Positions 8,092 through 16,226 of a stretch of 63,656 nucleotides of DNA are shown here, in pieces. The stretch's first letter is position 1. Each line of letters begins with the position of its first letter. The translations under genes and the position numbers were made by a program. The DNA lies in the NCBI GenBank assembly GCA_016213505.1, contig JACRAF010000065.1, positions 1-63,656 on the forward strand, written 5' to 3'. The notes under the pieces are model-generated. The model was not told where the DNA came from and searched no databases. It worked only from the letters and a program-made list of their open reading frames with translations. Origin of the DNA: Devosia nanyangense (lineage in GTDB: Bacteria > Pseudomonadota > Alphaproteobacteria > Rhizobiales > Devosiaceae).

Positions 8092-8514
8092 CTAGTTTCG
8101 GGCGACGTCCGGTCGTTCGACCAGAGCCCGGTCAACCACTGCAACAATTATCGCCTCGAATTCAGCGATCTGCCCGTCGGAGGCACCGAGACCCTTGATC
8201 TTCGGTATCTCGCGGGCGATCCCCATCGCATACTCGCGGACTTGCGCTTCAAACGTGCCGCCGACAAACAAATCGTAGTTCAATTGGGGGGCGCAATCGT
8301 ACACGCGCGTCTTCTTTCGAAGCCTGGAACGGGCCGGGTAACGTTCACGCATACCCTCCGGCATGACGATCGGGATGTAGCGGAACTCGCACTCCAAAGA
8401 GGCGAGGTTGGACGTCGATAGAACATCGTTCACGACACGGAAGAAATATCTCGCGATCGGGACGAAGGCCTTGGAGGCGGGACGATAGATCTCGCATGAT
8501 TCCCAGAAGTACAT
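8092..8514 (-). CDS. Conserved-looking protein of unknown function
   Basis: A 140-residue soluble protein beginning MYFWESCEIYRP. It has no signal peptide or membrane segment and is mixed alpha/beta with an acidic C-terminus. Codon use is visibly less GC-rich than in neighbours, which hints at later acquisition. It lies 23 bases downstream of the LpoA-like lipoprotein gene on the same strand. I do not recognise the family. Its size and lone position would fit an immunity-like or orphan protein, but nothing seen proves that. Confidence 0.6.
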   Translation of the reverse strand: MYFWESCEIYRPASKAFVPIARYFFRVVNDVLSTSNLASLECEFRYIPIVMPEGMRERYPARSRLRKKTRVYDCAPQLNYDLFVGGTFEAQVREYAMGIAREIPKIKGLGASDGQIAEFEAIIVAVVDRALVERPDVARN

Positions 8515-8537
8515 CGTTGGACCCCGGGTGGTCTGGT

Positions 8538-9734
8538 CTAGAGCTTCGCGCCGTCCACCAGCTGCGCGCCGCCGATCGCCACCTTCTTCATCACCAGCGC
8601 GTATTCGCTGCGGCCATCGGCGAGGAAGCGGAAGACGCCGTCGCGGCCGTTGAAGCCGCCGGGGGTGGTGAGCAGCGCGCGGTCGTATCGGGGAGTTCCC
8701 ATCGCCAGCGACGATGCGTTGGCGAGGATCACCGCGGTATAGGCGATGGTGACGAACGGATGGGGCGTACCGCCGAAGCGCTGGTTGTAGAGCGGCAGCA
8801 GCGCCTGGTAGCCCTGGTCGTCGACGGCGGGATAGAGTGCGCCCGAAAGATAGGGCGTGTTCTCGATATTTGTATCGCCGTTCCAGTCGGCCGAGCCGAT
8901 GATCTGGATGGCGCCGCCGGCGACCTTGGCTTCCTCGAGCAGCACGCCGAAGCTGGGCGCGGTCTTGCGGTCGGGGAGGAACAGCGTGTCGATCTGCCCG
9001 GCCATCAGCGTCGGGGCGATCTGGGTGACGACGTCGCGCGCCTCCAGCTCGGAGGAGAAATTGTAGACCGCCACGACGTGGAGCCCGAGCTCGGACGCGG
9101 CCTGGGTGAACGCCCCCTGCTGGATGCGGCCGAAATCGTCGGTGCCGAAGATGCCGGCAAAGGCGCGCTTGCCGATCGATTTGGCGTAGCCGAGCGAGCG
9201 CTTGACCTCGCTTTCGGGCAGGACGTTGAGCAGGAACACTCCGGGCTGCGCCGCGCCCGAATTGTTGGAAAAGCCGATCAGCGGAATCCCCGCCGAGCGC
9301 GCCACGCTGCCCGCTGCGTTCACCTGGTCGGCCTTGAGCGGCCCGAGGATGAGGCTCGCGCCCTCGCTCACCGCCTGGCTGGCGGCAGCGGCGGCGCCCT
9401 GGGCGCTGGGGCCGGTGTCCTTGACCACCAGCGTGATGTTGGCGGTCATGTTGGCGTTGCCGGCGATGAACTCCATGGCGAGCTGGGCGCCGCCGGCCAT
9501 GGAGGTGCCGACCGTCGCGGCGTCGCCGCTGAGCGGCAGGAGCAGCGCCACCCGCACCGGGCCGGTGCCGAAGGTCTGGCCCTGGGCCAGCGGCAGGTTC
9601 ATGCCGTTGTCGGGCGGCTGGCCGGGGCCGGAAAAACTCGGGAAATCGAAGCCGCCGGTGCATCCGCCCAGCGTCAGCAGCGACAAACCACCCAAAAGGG
9701 CCCGCCTGCGGGTGAAATTTTGTGCCGTCAGCAA
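8538..9734 (-). CDS. LpoA/LppC-like penicillin-binding-protein activator lipoprotein
   Basis: A periplasmic lipoprotein with a type 1 periplasmic-binding fold (VRVALLLPLSGDAATVG at about residues 61-75). This is the family annotated as PBP activator in alphaproteobacteria, proposed to stimulate peptidoglycan synthesis. The lipobox LTLGGC puts the lipid on C25, and TRRRALLGG before it looks Tat-like. The 398-residue length fits. It is divergent from rsmI, the arrangement common in Hyphomicrobiales. A branched-chain amino-acid-binding role is less likely because no transporter genes adjoin it. Confidence 0.85.
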   Translation of the reverse strand: MLTAQNFTRRRALLGGLSLLTLGGCTGGFDFPSFSGPGQPPDNGMNLPLAQGQTFGTGPVRVALLLPLSGDAATVGTSMAGGAQLAMEFIAGNANMTANITLVVKDTGPSAQGAAAAASQAVSEGASLILGPLKADQVNAAGSVARSAGIPLIGFSNNSGAAQPGVFLLNVLPESEVKRSLGYAKSIGKRAFAGIFGTDDFGRIQQGAFTQAASELGLHVVAVYNFSSELEARDVVTQIAPTLMAGQIDTLFLPDRKTAPSFGVLLEEAKVAGGAIQIIGSADWNGDTNIENTPYLSGALYPAVDDQGYQALLPLYNQRFGGTPHPFVTIAYTAVILANASSLAMGTPRYDRALLTTPGGFNGRDGVFRFLADGRSEYALVMKKVAIGGAQLVDGAKL

Positions 9735-9834
9735 TGGCCTGTCCTTGTTGCGCCGGCCGGGCCGGCCCCCGTCCTATACAAAACCGGGGCGGCTCCTTAA
9801 AGCTTCCCGTTCATTTGTTGTCAGGGACTTTGTC

Positions 9835-10716
9835 GTGCGCGAGCGCCGCTATTTCATCGCCGGCACGCCGTTCGAGGCGCCCGAGCTGGCGCCCGGCCTG
9901 CATGTGGTGGCGACCCCCATCGGCAATCTGCGCGACATTACGCTGCGCGGGCTCGAAACGCTGGCGGCGGCCGACGTGGTCTATTGCGAGGACACGCGCA
10001 CCTCGGCGAAACTGCTCGACCATTTCGGCATCACCACGCCGCGCAAGGCCCTCCACGAGCACAATGAGCGGGCGCTGATCGACACCATCGTCGCCGATCT
10101 CTGGCGCCAGGGCAAAGTCGCGCTGATCTCGGATGCCGGCACGCCGCTGCTCTCCGATCCGGGCTTTCCGCTGGTCCGCGCCGTGCGCGAGGCGGGACTG
10201 CCGGTGTTCGCCGAGCCCGGCCCCTCGGCCCTCCTCGCGGCGCTGGCGGTGGCGGGGCTGCCGACAGATGCATTCTCGTTCCTCGGCTTCCTGCCGCCCA
10301 AGTCCGAGGCCCGGCAGGCGGCTTTGCGCGAGCACAAGGACCGCCGCGAGACGCTGGTGTTCTACGAATCGCCCCGCCGCTTGGGCGAAACCCTTGCCGC
10401 CATGGCGGAAATCTTCGGCGCCGATCGGCTCGGGGTGGTGGCGCTGGAGCTGACCAAGAAGTTCGAGCGGGTGTTTCGCGCGCCGCTGTCGGAACTGGCC
10501 ACGCAGTTCGCCGAGGGGGAAACCAAGGGCGAGGCGGCGATCCTCGTCGCCGGGGCCGAAGAGAGCGTCGCCGATCCGGACGAATGGCAGGCGGCGCTGG
10601 CCGAGGCGATGGTCGATCGGCCGCTCCGCGCCGCCGTCGACGAGGTCGCCGACCGCTTCGGCCTCAAGCGAAAGCTGGTTTACGATGCCGCGCTCGCCCT
10701 CAAAGCCGAAGAGTAG
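9835..10716 (+). CDS. rsmI: 16S rRNA (cytidine1402-2'-O)-methyltransferase
   Basis: 2'-O-methylates C1402 in the ribosomal decoding centre. The 293-residue protein has the tetrapyrrole-methylase-like fold with VATPIGNLRDIT (24-35), CEDTRTS and ISDAGTPLLSDPG. The start is GTG at 9835 with AGGGA upstream; no ATG lies in frame near it, and longer versions would run into the divergent lipoprotein gene. It overlaps yraN by 32 bases. Confidence 0.95.
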   Translation: MRERRYFIAGTPFEAPELAPGLHVVATPIGNLRDITLRGLETLAAADVVYCEDTRTSAKLLDHFGITTPRKALHEHNERALIDTIVADLWRQGKVALISDAGTPLLSDPGFPLVRAVREAGLPVFAEPGPSALLAALAVAGLPTDAFSFLGFLPPKSEARQAALREHKDRRETLVFYESPRRLGETLAAMAEIFGADRLGVVALELTKKFERVFRAPLSELATQFAEGETKGEAAILVAGAEESVADPDEWQAALAEAMVDRPLRAAVDEVADRFGLKRKLVYDAALALKAEE

Positions 10717-11080
10717 CGTCCGCGCCTTCAACGAGCGCGCCGGCCGCCGCGGCGAGGCCTGGGCCGCCCTGTTCCTGCGCCTCAAGCTCTACCGCATCCT
10801 CGCCACCCGCGTGAAAACCCCGGTGGGCGAGATCGACCTCATTGCCCAGCGCTTCGGGGTCACGGTGTTCGTCGAGGTTAAATCGCGCGGCTTTTCGCAT
10901 CAGGAGGGTGAGGCGCTCGGGGCCGTCAACCGCCGCCGCATCGTGCGGGCAGCGCACCTCTGGCTGACCCGGCACCCCAGGCTCGTCGCCACCGATATGC
11001 GCTTCGACGTGATTTTCCTTGCGCCCTTTACGTGGCCGCGTCACATCGTCAACGCCTTCGACGCCACCGGGATCGCTTGA
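10685..11080 (+). CDS. YraN family (UPF0102) endonuclease-like protein
   Basis: A 131-residue protein of the UPF0102 family with a PD-(D/E)XK nuclease-like core: E49 and D51 in GEIDLIAQ, and E64-x-K66 in VFVEVKSR. Its exact role is not settled. ATG at 10685 lies inside the rsmI end, and gshB starts immediately after its stop, so rsmI-yraN-gshB forms one operon. Confidence 0.92.
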   Translation: MPRSPSKPKSSVRAFNERAGRRGEAWAALFLRLKLYRILATRVKTPVGEIDLIAQRFGVTVFVEVKSRGFSHQEGEALGAVNRRRIVRAAHLWLTRHPRLVATDMRFDVIFLAPFTWPRHIVNAFDATGIA

Positions 11081-12025
11081 ATGTCTCTCAAAATCGCCGT
11101 GCAGATGGACCCCATCGCTTCGATCAATCCGACGGGGGATTCGACCTTCGCCATGATGCTCGAAGCGCAGGCGCGGGGGCACTCGCTCGGCTACTACATC
11201 CCGGCGAGCCTCGGCCTCCGCGACAATGTGCTCTCGGCGGAGATCGCCCCCGTGGAGGTGTTCGACAAGCCCAAGGGCGATCACTACCGGCTGGGCGAAG
11301 GCTCGCGGCAGGCGCTGTCGGATTACGACGTGGTGCTGATGCGGCAGGACCCGCCGTTCGACATGAACTACATCACCATCACCCACCTGCTGGAGCGCAT
11401 CCATCCGAAAACCTACGTGACCAACCCGCCTTCGGCGGTGCGCAACGCGCCCGAAAAGATCCTCGTCACCGAATTCCCCGAGCTGATGCCGCCGACGCTC
11501 ATCACCCGCGACCGCGCGATGATCCAGGCGTTCCGCCGTGAGCACGGCAACATCATCGTCAAGCCCCTCTACGGCAATGGCGGGGCCGGGGTGTTCTTCA
11601 TCGAGGAGGGCAGCCACAACCTCGTCTCGCTGCTCGAGCTGTTCGAGAATTCCTTCCGCGAGCCGTTCATGGTGCAGCGCTATCTGCCCGAGGTGCGCCA
11701 GGGCGACAAGCGCATCATCCTCGTCGACGGCGAACCGGTGGGCGCCATCAACCGCATCCCGTCGGAAGGCGAAGCGCGCTCCAACATGCATGTCGGCGGC
11801 CGGCCGGAGCTCAGCGAGCTGACCGCCCGCGAGCGCGACATCTGCGCCGCCATCGGCCCCAAGCTGAAGGAGCTCGACCTGATCTTCGTCGGCATCGACG
11901 TCATCGGCGGCTACCTCACCGAGATCAACGTCACCTCGCCCACCGGCATTCGCGAGATCAAGCGCTTCGGCGGGCCGGATATCGCCCCGATGCTGTGGGA
12001 CGCGATCGAGAAACGGCGAGCCTAG
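11081..12025 (+). CDS. gshB: Glutathione synthetase
   Basis: ATP-grasp enzyme joining gamma-glutamylcysteine and glycine. The 314-residue length is typical. Seen are KIAVQMDPI at the start, MRQDPPFDMNYIT, the ATP-grasp lysine/glycine loop IIVKPLYGNGGAGVF and the metal-site end EINVTSPTGIREI. It follows yraN without a gap and converges with the DUF930 gene, overlapping it by 4 bases. Confidence 0.97.
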   Translation: MSLKIAVQMDPIASINPTGDSTFAMMLEAQARGHSLGYYIPASLGLRDNVLSAEIAPVEVFDKPKGDHYRLGEGSRQALSDYDVVLMRQDPPFDMNYITITHLLERIHPKTYVTNPPSAVRNAPEKILVTEFPELMPPTLITRDRAMIQAFRREHGNIIVKPLYGNGGAGVFFIEEGSHNLVSLLELFENSFREPFMVQRYLPEVRQGDKRIILVDGEPVGAINRIPSEGEARSNMHVGGRPELSELTARERDICAAIGPKLKELDLIFVGIDVIGGYLTEINVTSPTGIREIKRFGGPDIAPMLWDAIEKRRA

Positions 12026-12729
12026 TCGTCGTCGGCATCCTCGACATTGAGATTGTGCGCTTCCCAATCGCTTTGGGGGATCGGCTCGCCGAGCTTGAAG
12101 TCGAACGCGGCGACGCCTCCATAGCCGGAGGCGACGGTGCAATGGAACGCCACTCCATACCACTGGCGCCGGCTCCGGAACGCACCGCCCTCAGCCGTCA
12201 GCGTCATCCCCTGCCACATCATGTCGGACATGGCGTAGGCAACCATCGTGTCGGGATGGAAAGCCGGCACGGCGCGCCGGATTTGCTCTAGCGCCTCGAT
12301 ATTGCAGAGCTGCACGATCCGCTCGCTATCGGCGAGCGTAGTCAGCGTCTGCCGAATCCGCGCCATGCCCGGCTCGCGGAGCATGTTGGCGGCATAGAAC
12401 TCGGTTGCGGCGATCATGCCGGTCGCCGCGGCGGGCGCCGGTGCAGGCGTTGCGGTCGTGGCGTCGGGTTGGGTTGCTGGAGCGGTATCCGCTGAAGGCG
12501 CAGGAGCGGCGAGCGGCGGCGACGCATCGGCCGCCTGCAAGGCGGCAAACTGCTGCGCTGTGATGATCTCGACCGCGACCGGTTCGGGCGGCGGCACGAC
12601 GAGTTCCCTGAGCGGCGACAGGAAAATCACCGCCAGCGCCAGAGCGCCATGCAATCCGAGCGAGGCCAGAGCCCCCCAGGGGAGTCTCCGCGGCTCGGAG
12701 ATCGACGCATCGAAGGTCAGGTCGGTCAT
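12022..12729 (-). CDS. DUF930 protein with TonB-like architecture
   Basis: A 235-residue inner-membrane protein: short cytoplasmic start, one membrane span (about 18-38), a Pro/Ala-rich linker (about 48-100), then a periplasmic DUF930 domain containing VQLCNIEALEQIRR and AFRSRRQWYG. DUF930 is a Hyphomicrobiales family without known function. The span plus Pro-rich linker resembles TonB/TolA, but no TonB C-terminal motif is present. ATG at 12729. Confidence 0.85.
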   Translation of the reverse strand: MTDLTFDASISEPRRLPWGALASLGLHGALALAVIFLSPLRELVVPPPEPVAVEIITAQQFAALQAADASPPLAAPAPSADTAPATQPDATTATPAPAPAAATGMIAATEFYAANMLREPGMARIRQTLTTLADSERIVQLCNIEALEQIRRAVPAFHPDTMVAYAMSDMMWQGMTLTAEGGAFRSRRQWYGVAFHCTVASGYGGVAAFDFKLGEPIPQSDWEAHNLNVEDADDD

Positions 12730-12839
12730 GGCGCGGGGAAACTACAGGGCTTGATGCTGTCGTCGCCGGATTTTGCGGCGGAGCCGTGGCGGTGTGATCC
12801 ACTTTCGGCTACGAGCAGCGCATAGCGCAAGGGACCGGC

Positions 12840-13697
12840 ATGTTGAAGAAGGCCAGACTGACGATGAGCACGGCGCGCGGCGTGGCGCTGGTGCGGGCGA
12901 TGGAGATGGCGCGGCCGGAGGCGGAGCGCATTTCGTCCGATCCCTACGCGAAGGCCTTCGTCAATCCGGTGAACCTCGAGGGGACGCGGCTGCTGTCGGC
13001 AGCCGGCGTACTCCGCCTCATCGGCGTCGAGCCGATGATCAATTTAGCCATCGTGCGCGAACAGTATATCCACGACCTGATCGTCGCCGAGGCGCGGGCT
13101 GGGCTCGATCAGATCGTCATCCTCGGCGCCGGTTTTGATACCCGCGCCTACCGCATCCCCGAGATCGCCGCCCTCCCCGTGTTCGAGGTCGATCATCCCG
13201 TGACGCAGGCGGAAAAACAGGCGGCTCTACGGAAGGTTTCCGCGCCCCTACCCGTGAAACACCGCTTCGTCGGCGTCGACTTCGAAACCGACGATCTGGG
13301 CGAGCGCCTGCGCACCGCCGGCTATCGCGAAGATGTCCGCACGCTGTTCGTCTGGCAGGGGGTCAGCATGTATCTGACGGCGACCGGGATCGACCGGACG
13401 CTGGCCTTTGTTGCCGAGCATTCGGCCAAAAACAGCGTCGTCGTCTTCGACTATGTCGATACGCGCGAACTGGAAGGCGGCGAGGCGGCAATGATCCGCT
13501 TCTTCACTGGCATGATGGGCGAGAAGGTGACCTTCGGGATCGCCCAGAATGAGATTGTGCAATTCCTCGAGGCGCGCGGCTTCACCAGGGTGCGCAATGC
13601 CCATGGCGCCGAGATGGCCCGGCCCTACCTCATTGGCGCCAATGCGCGCCGGCCGATGGCCCGGGGCGTCAACATCGTCGCGGCAATTGTCGGCTGA
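12840..13697 (+). CDS. Class I SAM-dependent methyltransferase (Ppm1/leucine carboxyl methyltransferase type)
   Basis: A 285-residue protein of the group that includes polyketide O-methyltransferases and Ppm1-like enzymes. The SAM-binding loop VILGAGFDTRAYR lies at residues 93-105, FEVDHPVTQAEK supplies the acidic ribose contact, and FVWQGVSMYLT is the typical later motif. The substrate is not predictable. ATG at 12840 is used. It is a single gene, with the MarC gene 42 bases downstream on the same strand. Confidence 0.88.
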   Translation: MLKKARLTMSTARGVALVRAMEMARPEAERISSDPYAKAFVNPVNLEGTRLLSAAGVLRLIGVEPMINLAIVREQYIHDLIVAEARAGLDQIVILGAGFDTRAYRIPEIAALPVFEVDHPVTQAEKQAALRKVSAPLPVKHRFVGVDFETDDLGERLRTAGYREDVRTLFVWQGVSMYLTATGIDRTLAFVAEHSAKNSVVVFDYVDTRELEGGEAAMIRFFTGMMGEKVTFGIAQNEIVQFLEARGFTRVRNAHGAEMARPYLIGANARRPMARGVNIVAAIVG

Positions 13698-13739
13698 GGC
13701 CCACTCGCCAGGCCGCCGCATTTGAGGCAGTGTCCCTCT

Positions 13740-14378
13740 ATGCCTCTCGACACCTTCCTCCTCGCGCTCTCGACCTTTTTCGCCACCCTCGGGCCGGCGG
13801 ATCTGATCCTCGTCTATGCGGCGCTGACCGAAAAGAACACGCAGGCCGAGCGTCGGGCGATGGCGCTGCGCGGCGTTCTGATCGCCACCGGCATCCTCTT
13901 GTTCTTTGCCGTCTTCGGCGAGGCGATGCTGAGGATCTTCGGCATCACGCTCCCGGCGCTGAGGATCGCCGGCGGCGTCCTGCTGCTCCTGATCTCGATC
14001 GACATGGTGTTCGCCCGCCATTCGGGCGGCACCGGCACCACCCCCGAGGAAGAGAGCGAGGCGCGTACCCGCCACGACATCTCGGTGTTTCCGCTGGCCA
14101 CCCCGCTGATCGCCGGACCGGGCGCCATCAGCGCCACGATCCTGCTCGCCACCGGCGCCGGCGCGTTCAGCATCGGCTGGCTGGTCGTGGTCGCCGGCCT
14201 CCTCGCGATTCTGCTGCTCTGCTATCTCGGCATGCTGGTCGCCATCCCGGTGCAGCGCCTGTTGGGCATCACCGGGCTGGCCGTGGTGAGCCGGGTGGTC
14301 GGCGTGCTGCTGGCGGCGCTCGCCATGCAGTTCCTCATCGACGGCATCAAGGCTTCGGGGCTGATCGGGCTCGGCTAG
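13740..14378 (+). CDS. MarC family integral membrane protein
   Basis: A 212-residue membrane protein with six predicted spans and the family motif FPLATPLIAGPGAIS in the second half. MarC proteins were once linked to multiple antibiotic resistance; their function is unknown. The start is ATG at 13740 (MPLDTFLLALSTFF), giving a membrane span at once. A 30-residue loop around GTGTTPEEESEARTRHD separates the two halves. Confidence 0.9.
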   Translation: MPLDTFLLALSTFFATLGPADLILVYAALTEKNTQAERRAMALRGVLIATGILLFFAVFGEAMLRIFGITLPALRIAGGVLLLLISIDMVFARHSGGTGTTPEEESEARTRHDISVFPLATPLIAGPGAISATILLATGAGAFSIGWLVVVAGLLAILLLCYLGMLVAIPVQRLLGITGLAVVSRVVGVLLAALAMQFLIDGIKASGLIGLG

Positions 14379-14446
14379 CCGGTATTCGCGCACCATTGAC
14401 CGCGACGGTTTCTTGCCCCTTACTTGCCGGCTGAGGGGAGAGTCTG

Positions 14447-14839
14447 TTGATCGCCGAGTCCGATGCGCGCGCCTGGATCGAGGCTTATGGACAAGCCTGG
14501 GTTGCCCGCGATCCGGATCGGATCGTCAGGCTGTTCACGCCCGATGCGACCTATCGCGAGCGGCGCTACCAGCCCGCGCTCACGGGCATCGACGCGATCC
14601 GCAACTACTGGGAAGTGATCGTTGCCGCGTCGCAGCGCGACGTCTCGTTCGAGCCGGACTTCGTCGCCGTCGCCGGCGATCAGGCAGTGATCCACTGGAC
14701 GGCGCAATTCACCTGGCTGCCGATCAACGGCATCATGGAACTCGACGCCATGAACCGCGTCACCTTCGCCGGCGAAACCCTCGGCGGCCTCCGCCTCGCC
14801 ACCGCGTTCGAAGAGTGGATCGAGATCCGCGAGGCTTAG
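14447..14839 (+). CDS. SnoaL-like / NTF2-fold protein
   Basis: A 130-residue protein of the NTF2-like superfamily, with WVARDPDRIVRLFTPDATYRER typical of SnoaL-like domains. Such proteins are small-molecule-binding or isomerase-like; the ligand is unknown. The start is TTG at 14447 with GGGGAG about eight bases upstream. It converges with the small Lys-rich protein gene, with a terminator hairpin between them. Confidence 0.8.
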   Translation: MIAESDARAWIEAYGQAWVARDPDRIVRLFTPDATYRERRYQPALTGIDAIRNYWEVIVAASQRDVSFEPDFVAVAGDQAVIHWTAQFTWLPINGIMELDAMNRVTFAGETLGGLRLATAFEEWIEIREA

Positions 14840-14849
14840 TTCCAAATAG

Positions 14850-14880
14850 ACAAAGGCCGCCTCAGCGGGCGGCCTCTGCA
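14850..14880 (-). terminator. Rho-independent terminator
   Basis: The perfect stem AGGCCGCC / GGCGGCCT has a 5-base loop. Read on the minus strand it is followed by a T-rich run (TTGTCTATTT), so it best serves the small Lys-rich protein gene, and may act in both directions. Confidence 0.75.
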
Positions 14881-14899
14881 TCCGATCCAACGGCGAAGC

Positions 14900-15022
14900 T
14901 TACTTCTTCTTGCCGCCCGCGGGGGCGCCGCCGGGAGTCATGCCGGCCGTCGCCAGCACCTTCGGCTTTTCCTTCTTGGGCTTTTTGGCTTCCTTGTTGG
15001 ATTTCATCTGACCTTTGGCCAT
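14900..15022 (-). CDS. Very small Lys-rich conserved protein
   Basis: A 40-residue basic protein beginning MAKGQMKSNKEAKKPKKEK and ending in Gly/Pro and three Lys. Near-identical small proteins of this MAKGQ type occur in many Hyphomicrobiales with no known function; that conservation is from memory. A GGGGAG ribosome site seven bases before ATG 15022 and a terminator right after the stop support a real single-gene unit. Binding to nucleic acid is plausible from charge only. Confidence 0.8.
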   Translation of the reverse strand: MAKGQMKSNKEAKKPKKEKPKVLATAGMTPGGAPAGGKKK

Positions 15023-15164
15023 AGCGCATCTCCCCGATCTGGCGCCGGGCCCGCTGCCCGGCAAATCACGACAAGAATAGCTAGGCCCGCCGCAGGTACC
15101 AGACAAGAGCGACGCGCAGCCGGCGAAAGGCTGGTCACCGGTTTTTCGCGATGCCGGGTCGGCG

Positions 15165-16022
15165 TCATTTCGCCAATCGGCAGCGACCCTCCGGCCCGAG
15201 CGCCTCGATGACGCGCGGATCGCAGCCGGTGAGCAAAAACACCGTCCAGTCGTTCTCGTCGCCGTAAAAGGCATTGCGGTCGACCTCGCCGACGACGCCG
15301 TTGAGCACGCCCGTCTGCGTCCACTGCCACATCATCCAGCGCCGGTTGCCGTAGCGCTCGGGCGGCTCGGCCGCGGTCGAGCGCAGCCAGAAGGCGTTGT
15401 CGAAATGCTCACCCTCGAGGATGTCGCGATGGAACGTCATGTCGGTGTAGATGATCGGCAGCTTGCCGGTGTGCTGCTCCATGGCCTTCAGCATCACCCG
15501 GATCTTTTCGAGCACGTCGGCCTTGGGCCATTTGCGCTTGCAGCTCGAGTCGTGGTTCCACTCGAGATCGAGCACCGGCGGCAGCGCGTCCTCGTCGGCC
15601 GGGACGTGCTGCTTGAACCAGCGCGCCTGTTCGGCGGCGGTCGAGCACCAGGTCATGAAGTGATAGGCGCCATGCGCCATGCCGGCGGCGCGCGCCTTCT
15701 TCCAGTTTGCCGCAAAGGCGGGGTCGACATAGTCCTTGCCCTCGGTCGCCTTCATGTAAACGAAGTGCACCCCCGAAGCGTAGACGCGCCGATAGTCGAT
15801 GGCGCCCTGGTAGCGCGCCACGTCCATGCCCTGGATCGGCAGCGCTCTGGCCCGCGCCACGCCCGGATGCGGGCGGTTGTCGCCCTGGATCGGCGCGCCG
15901 ACCTGGCTCGTGCGATAGGCCGACGGACTCTGCGCGCAGGCCGAAAGCACGGCAAGCAGCAGCGACAGGGCGGCAGCCTTCCACAGACGAAGGGCGGACG
16001 GGGAGAGAACGGCGGAAGCCAT
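15165..16022 (-). CDS. GH25 lysozyme-like lipoprotein
   Basis: A muramidase-type glycoside hydrolase of family 25, 285 residues. The signal ends in lipobox VLSAC, giving lipidated C29. The GH25 barrel starts at GMDVARYQG (D67) and carries the catalytic stretch VLDLEWN (D152, E154). It is probably anchored in the envelope and acts on peptidoglycan. A TTAACCAT element lies upstream (16120-16113). The overall family call is firm; which side of the periplasm it acts on is not known. Confidence 0.92.
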   Translation of the reverse strand: MASAVLSPSALRLWKAAALSLLLAVLSACAQSPSAYRTSQVGAPIQGDNRPHPGVARARALPIQGMDVARYQGAIDYRRVYASGVHFVYMKATEGKDYVDPAFAANWKKARAAGMAHGAYHFMTWCSTAAEQARWFKQHVPADEDALPPVLDLEWNHDSSCKRKWPKADVLEKIRVMLKAMEQHTGKLPIIYTDMTFHRDILEGEHFDNAFWLRSTAAEPPERYGNRRWMMWQWTQTGVLNGVVGEVDRNAFYGDENDWTVFLLTGCDPRVIEALGPEGRCRLAK

Positions 16023-16112
16023 GCTGAACGGGCACGCGGGGCTGGTTGCGACGCCTTTGACTCAACATGGGGGGTTTAAGGAAACCTTGCGCTAACCCAT
16101 TGAAATCGCGGC

Positions 16113-16120
16113 ATGGTTAA
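16113..16120 (-). promoter_or_regulatory. CtrA-type half-site TTAACCAT
   Basis: TTAACCAT on the minus strand, about 91 bases upstream of the GH25 start. This is the shorter CtrA motif. An 8-mer alone is weak evidence. Confidence 0.3.
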
Positions 16121-16226
16121 CGCCAGCGACGGGTCCCTGCGCCAGCTGGGCGGGCGATGTTCACTAAACGTTCTTGCGCCCGCCGACGCCGCTTGTTAGG
16201 CTTTGCCGGACGGGATGGGGGTTCCG

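Noticed and set aside
9202..9834. N-terminal extension of rsmI to an ATG inside the lipoprotein gene
   Set aside because: The extra 211 codons are antisense to the LpoA-like lipoprotein and show no domain; GTG 9835 gives a normal family length.
16149..16184. GC-rich inverted repeat GGCGGGCG / CGCCCGCC before comM
   Set aside because: A 20-base loop and a GC-rich background make chance pairing likely; no T-run follows.
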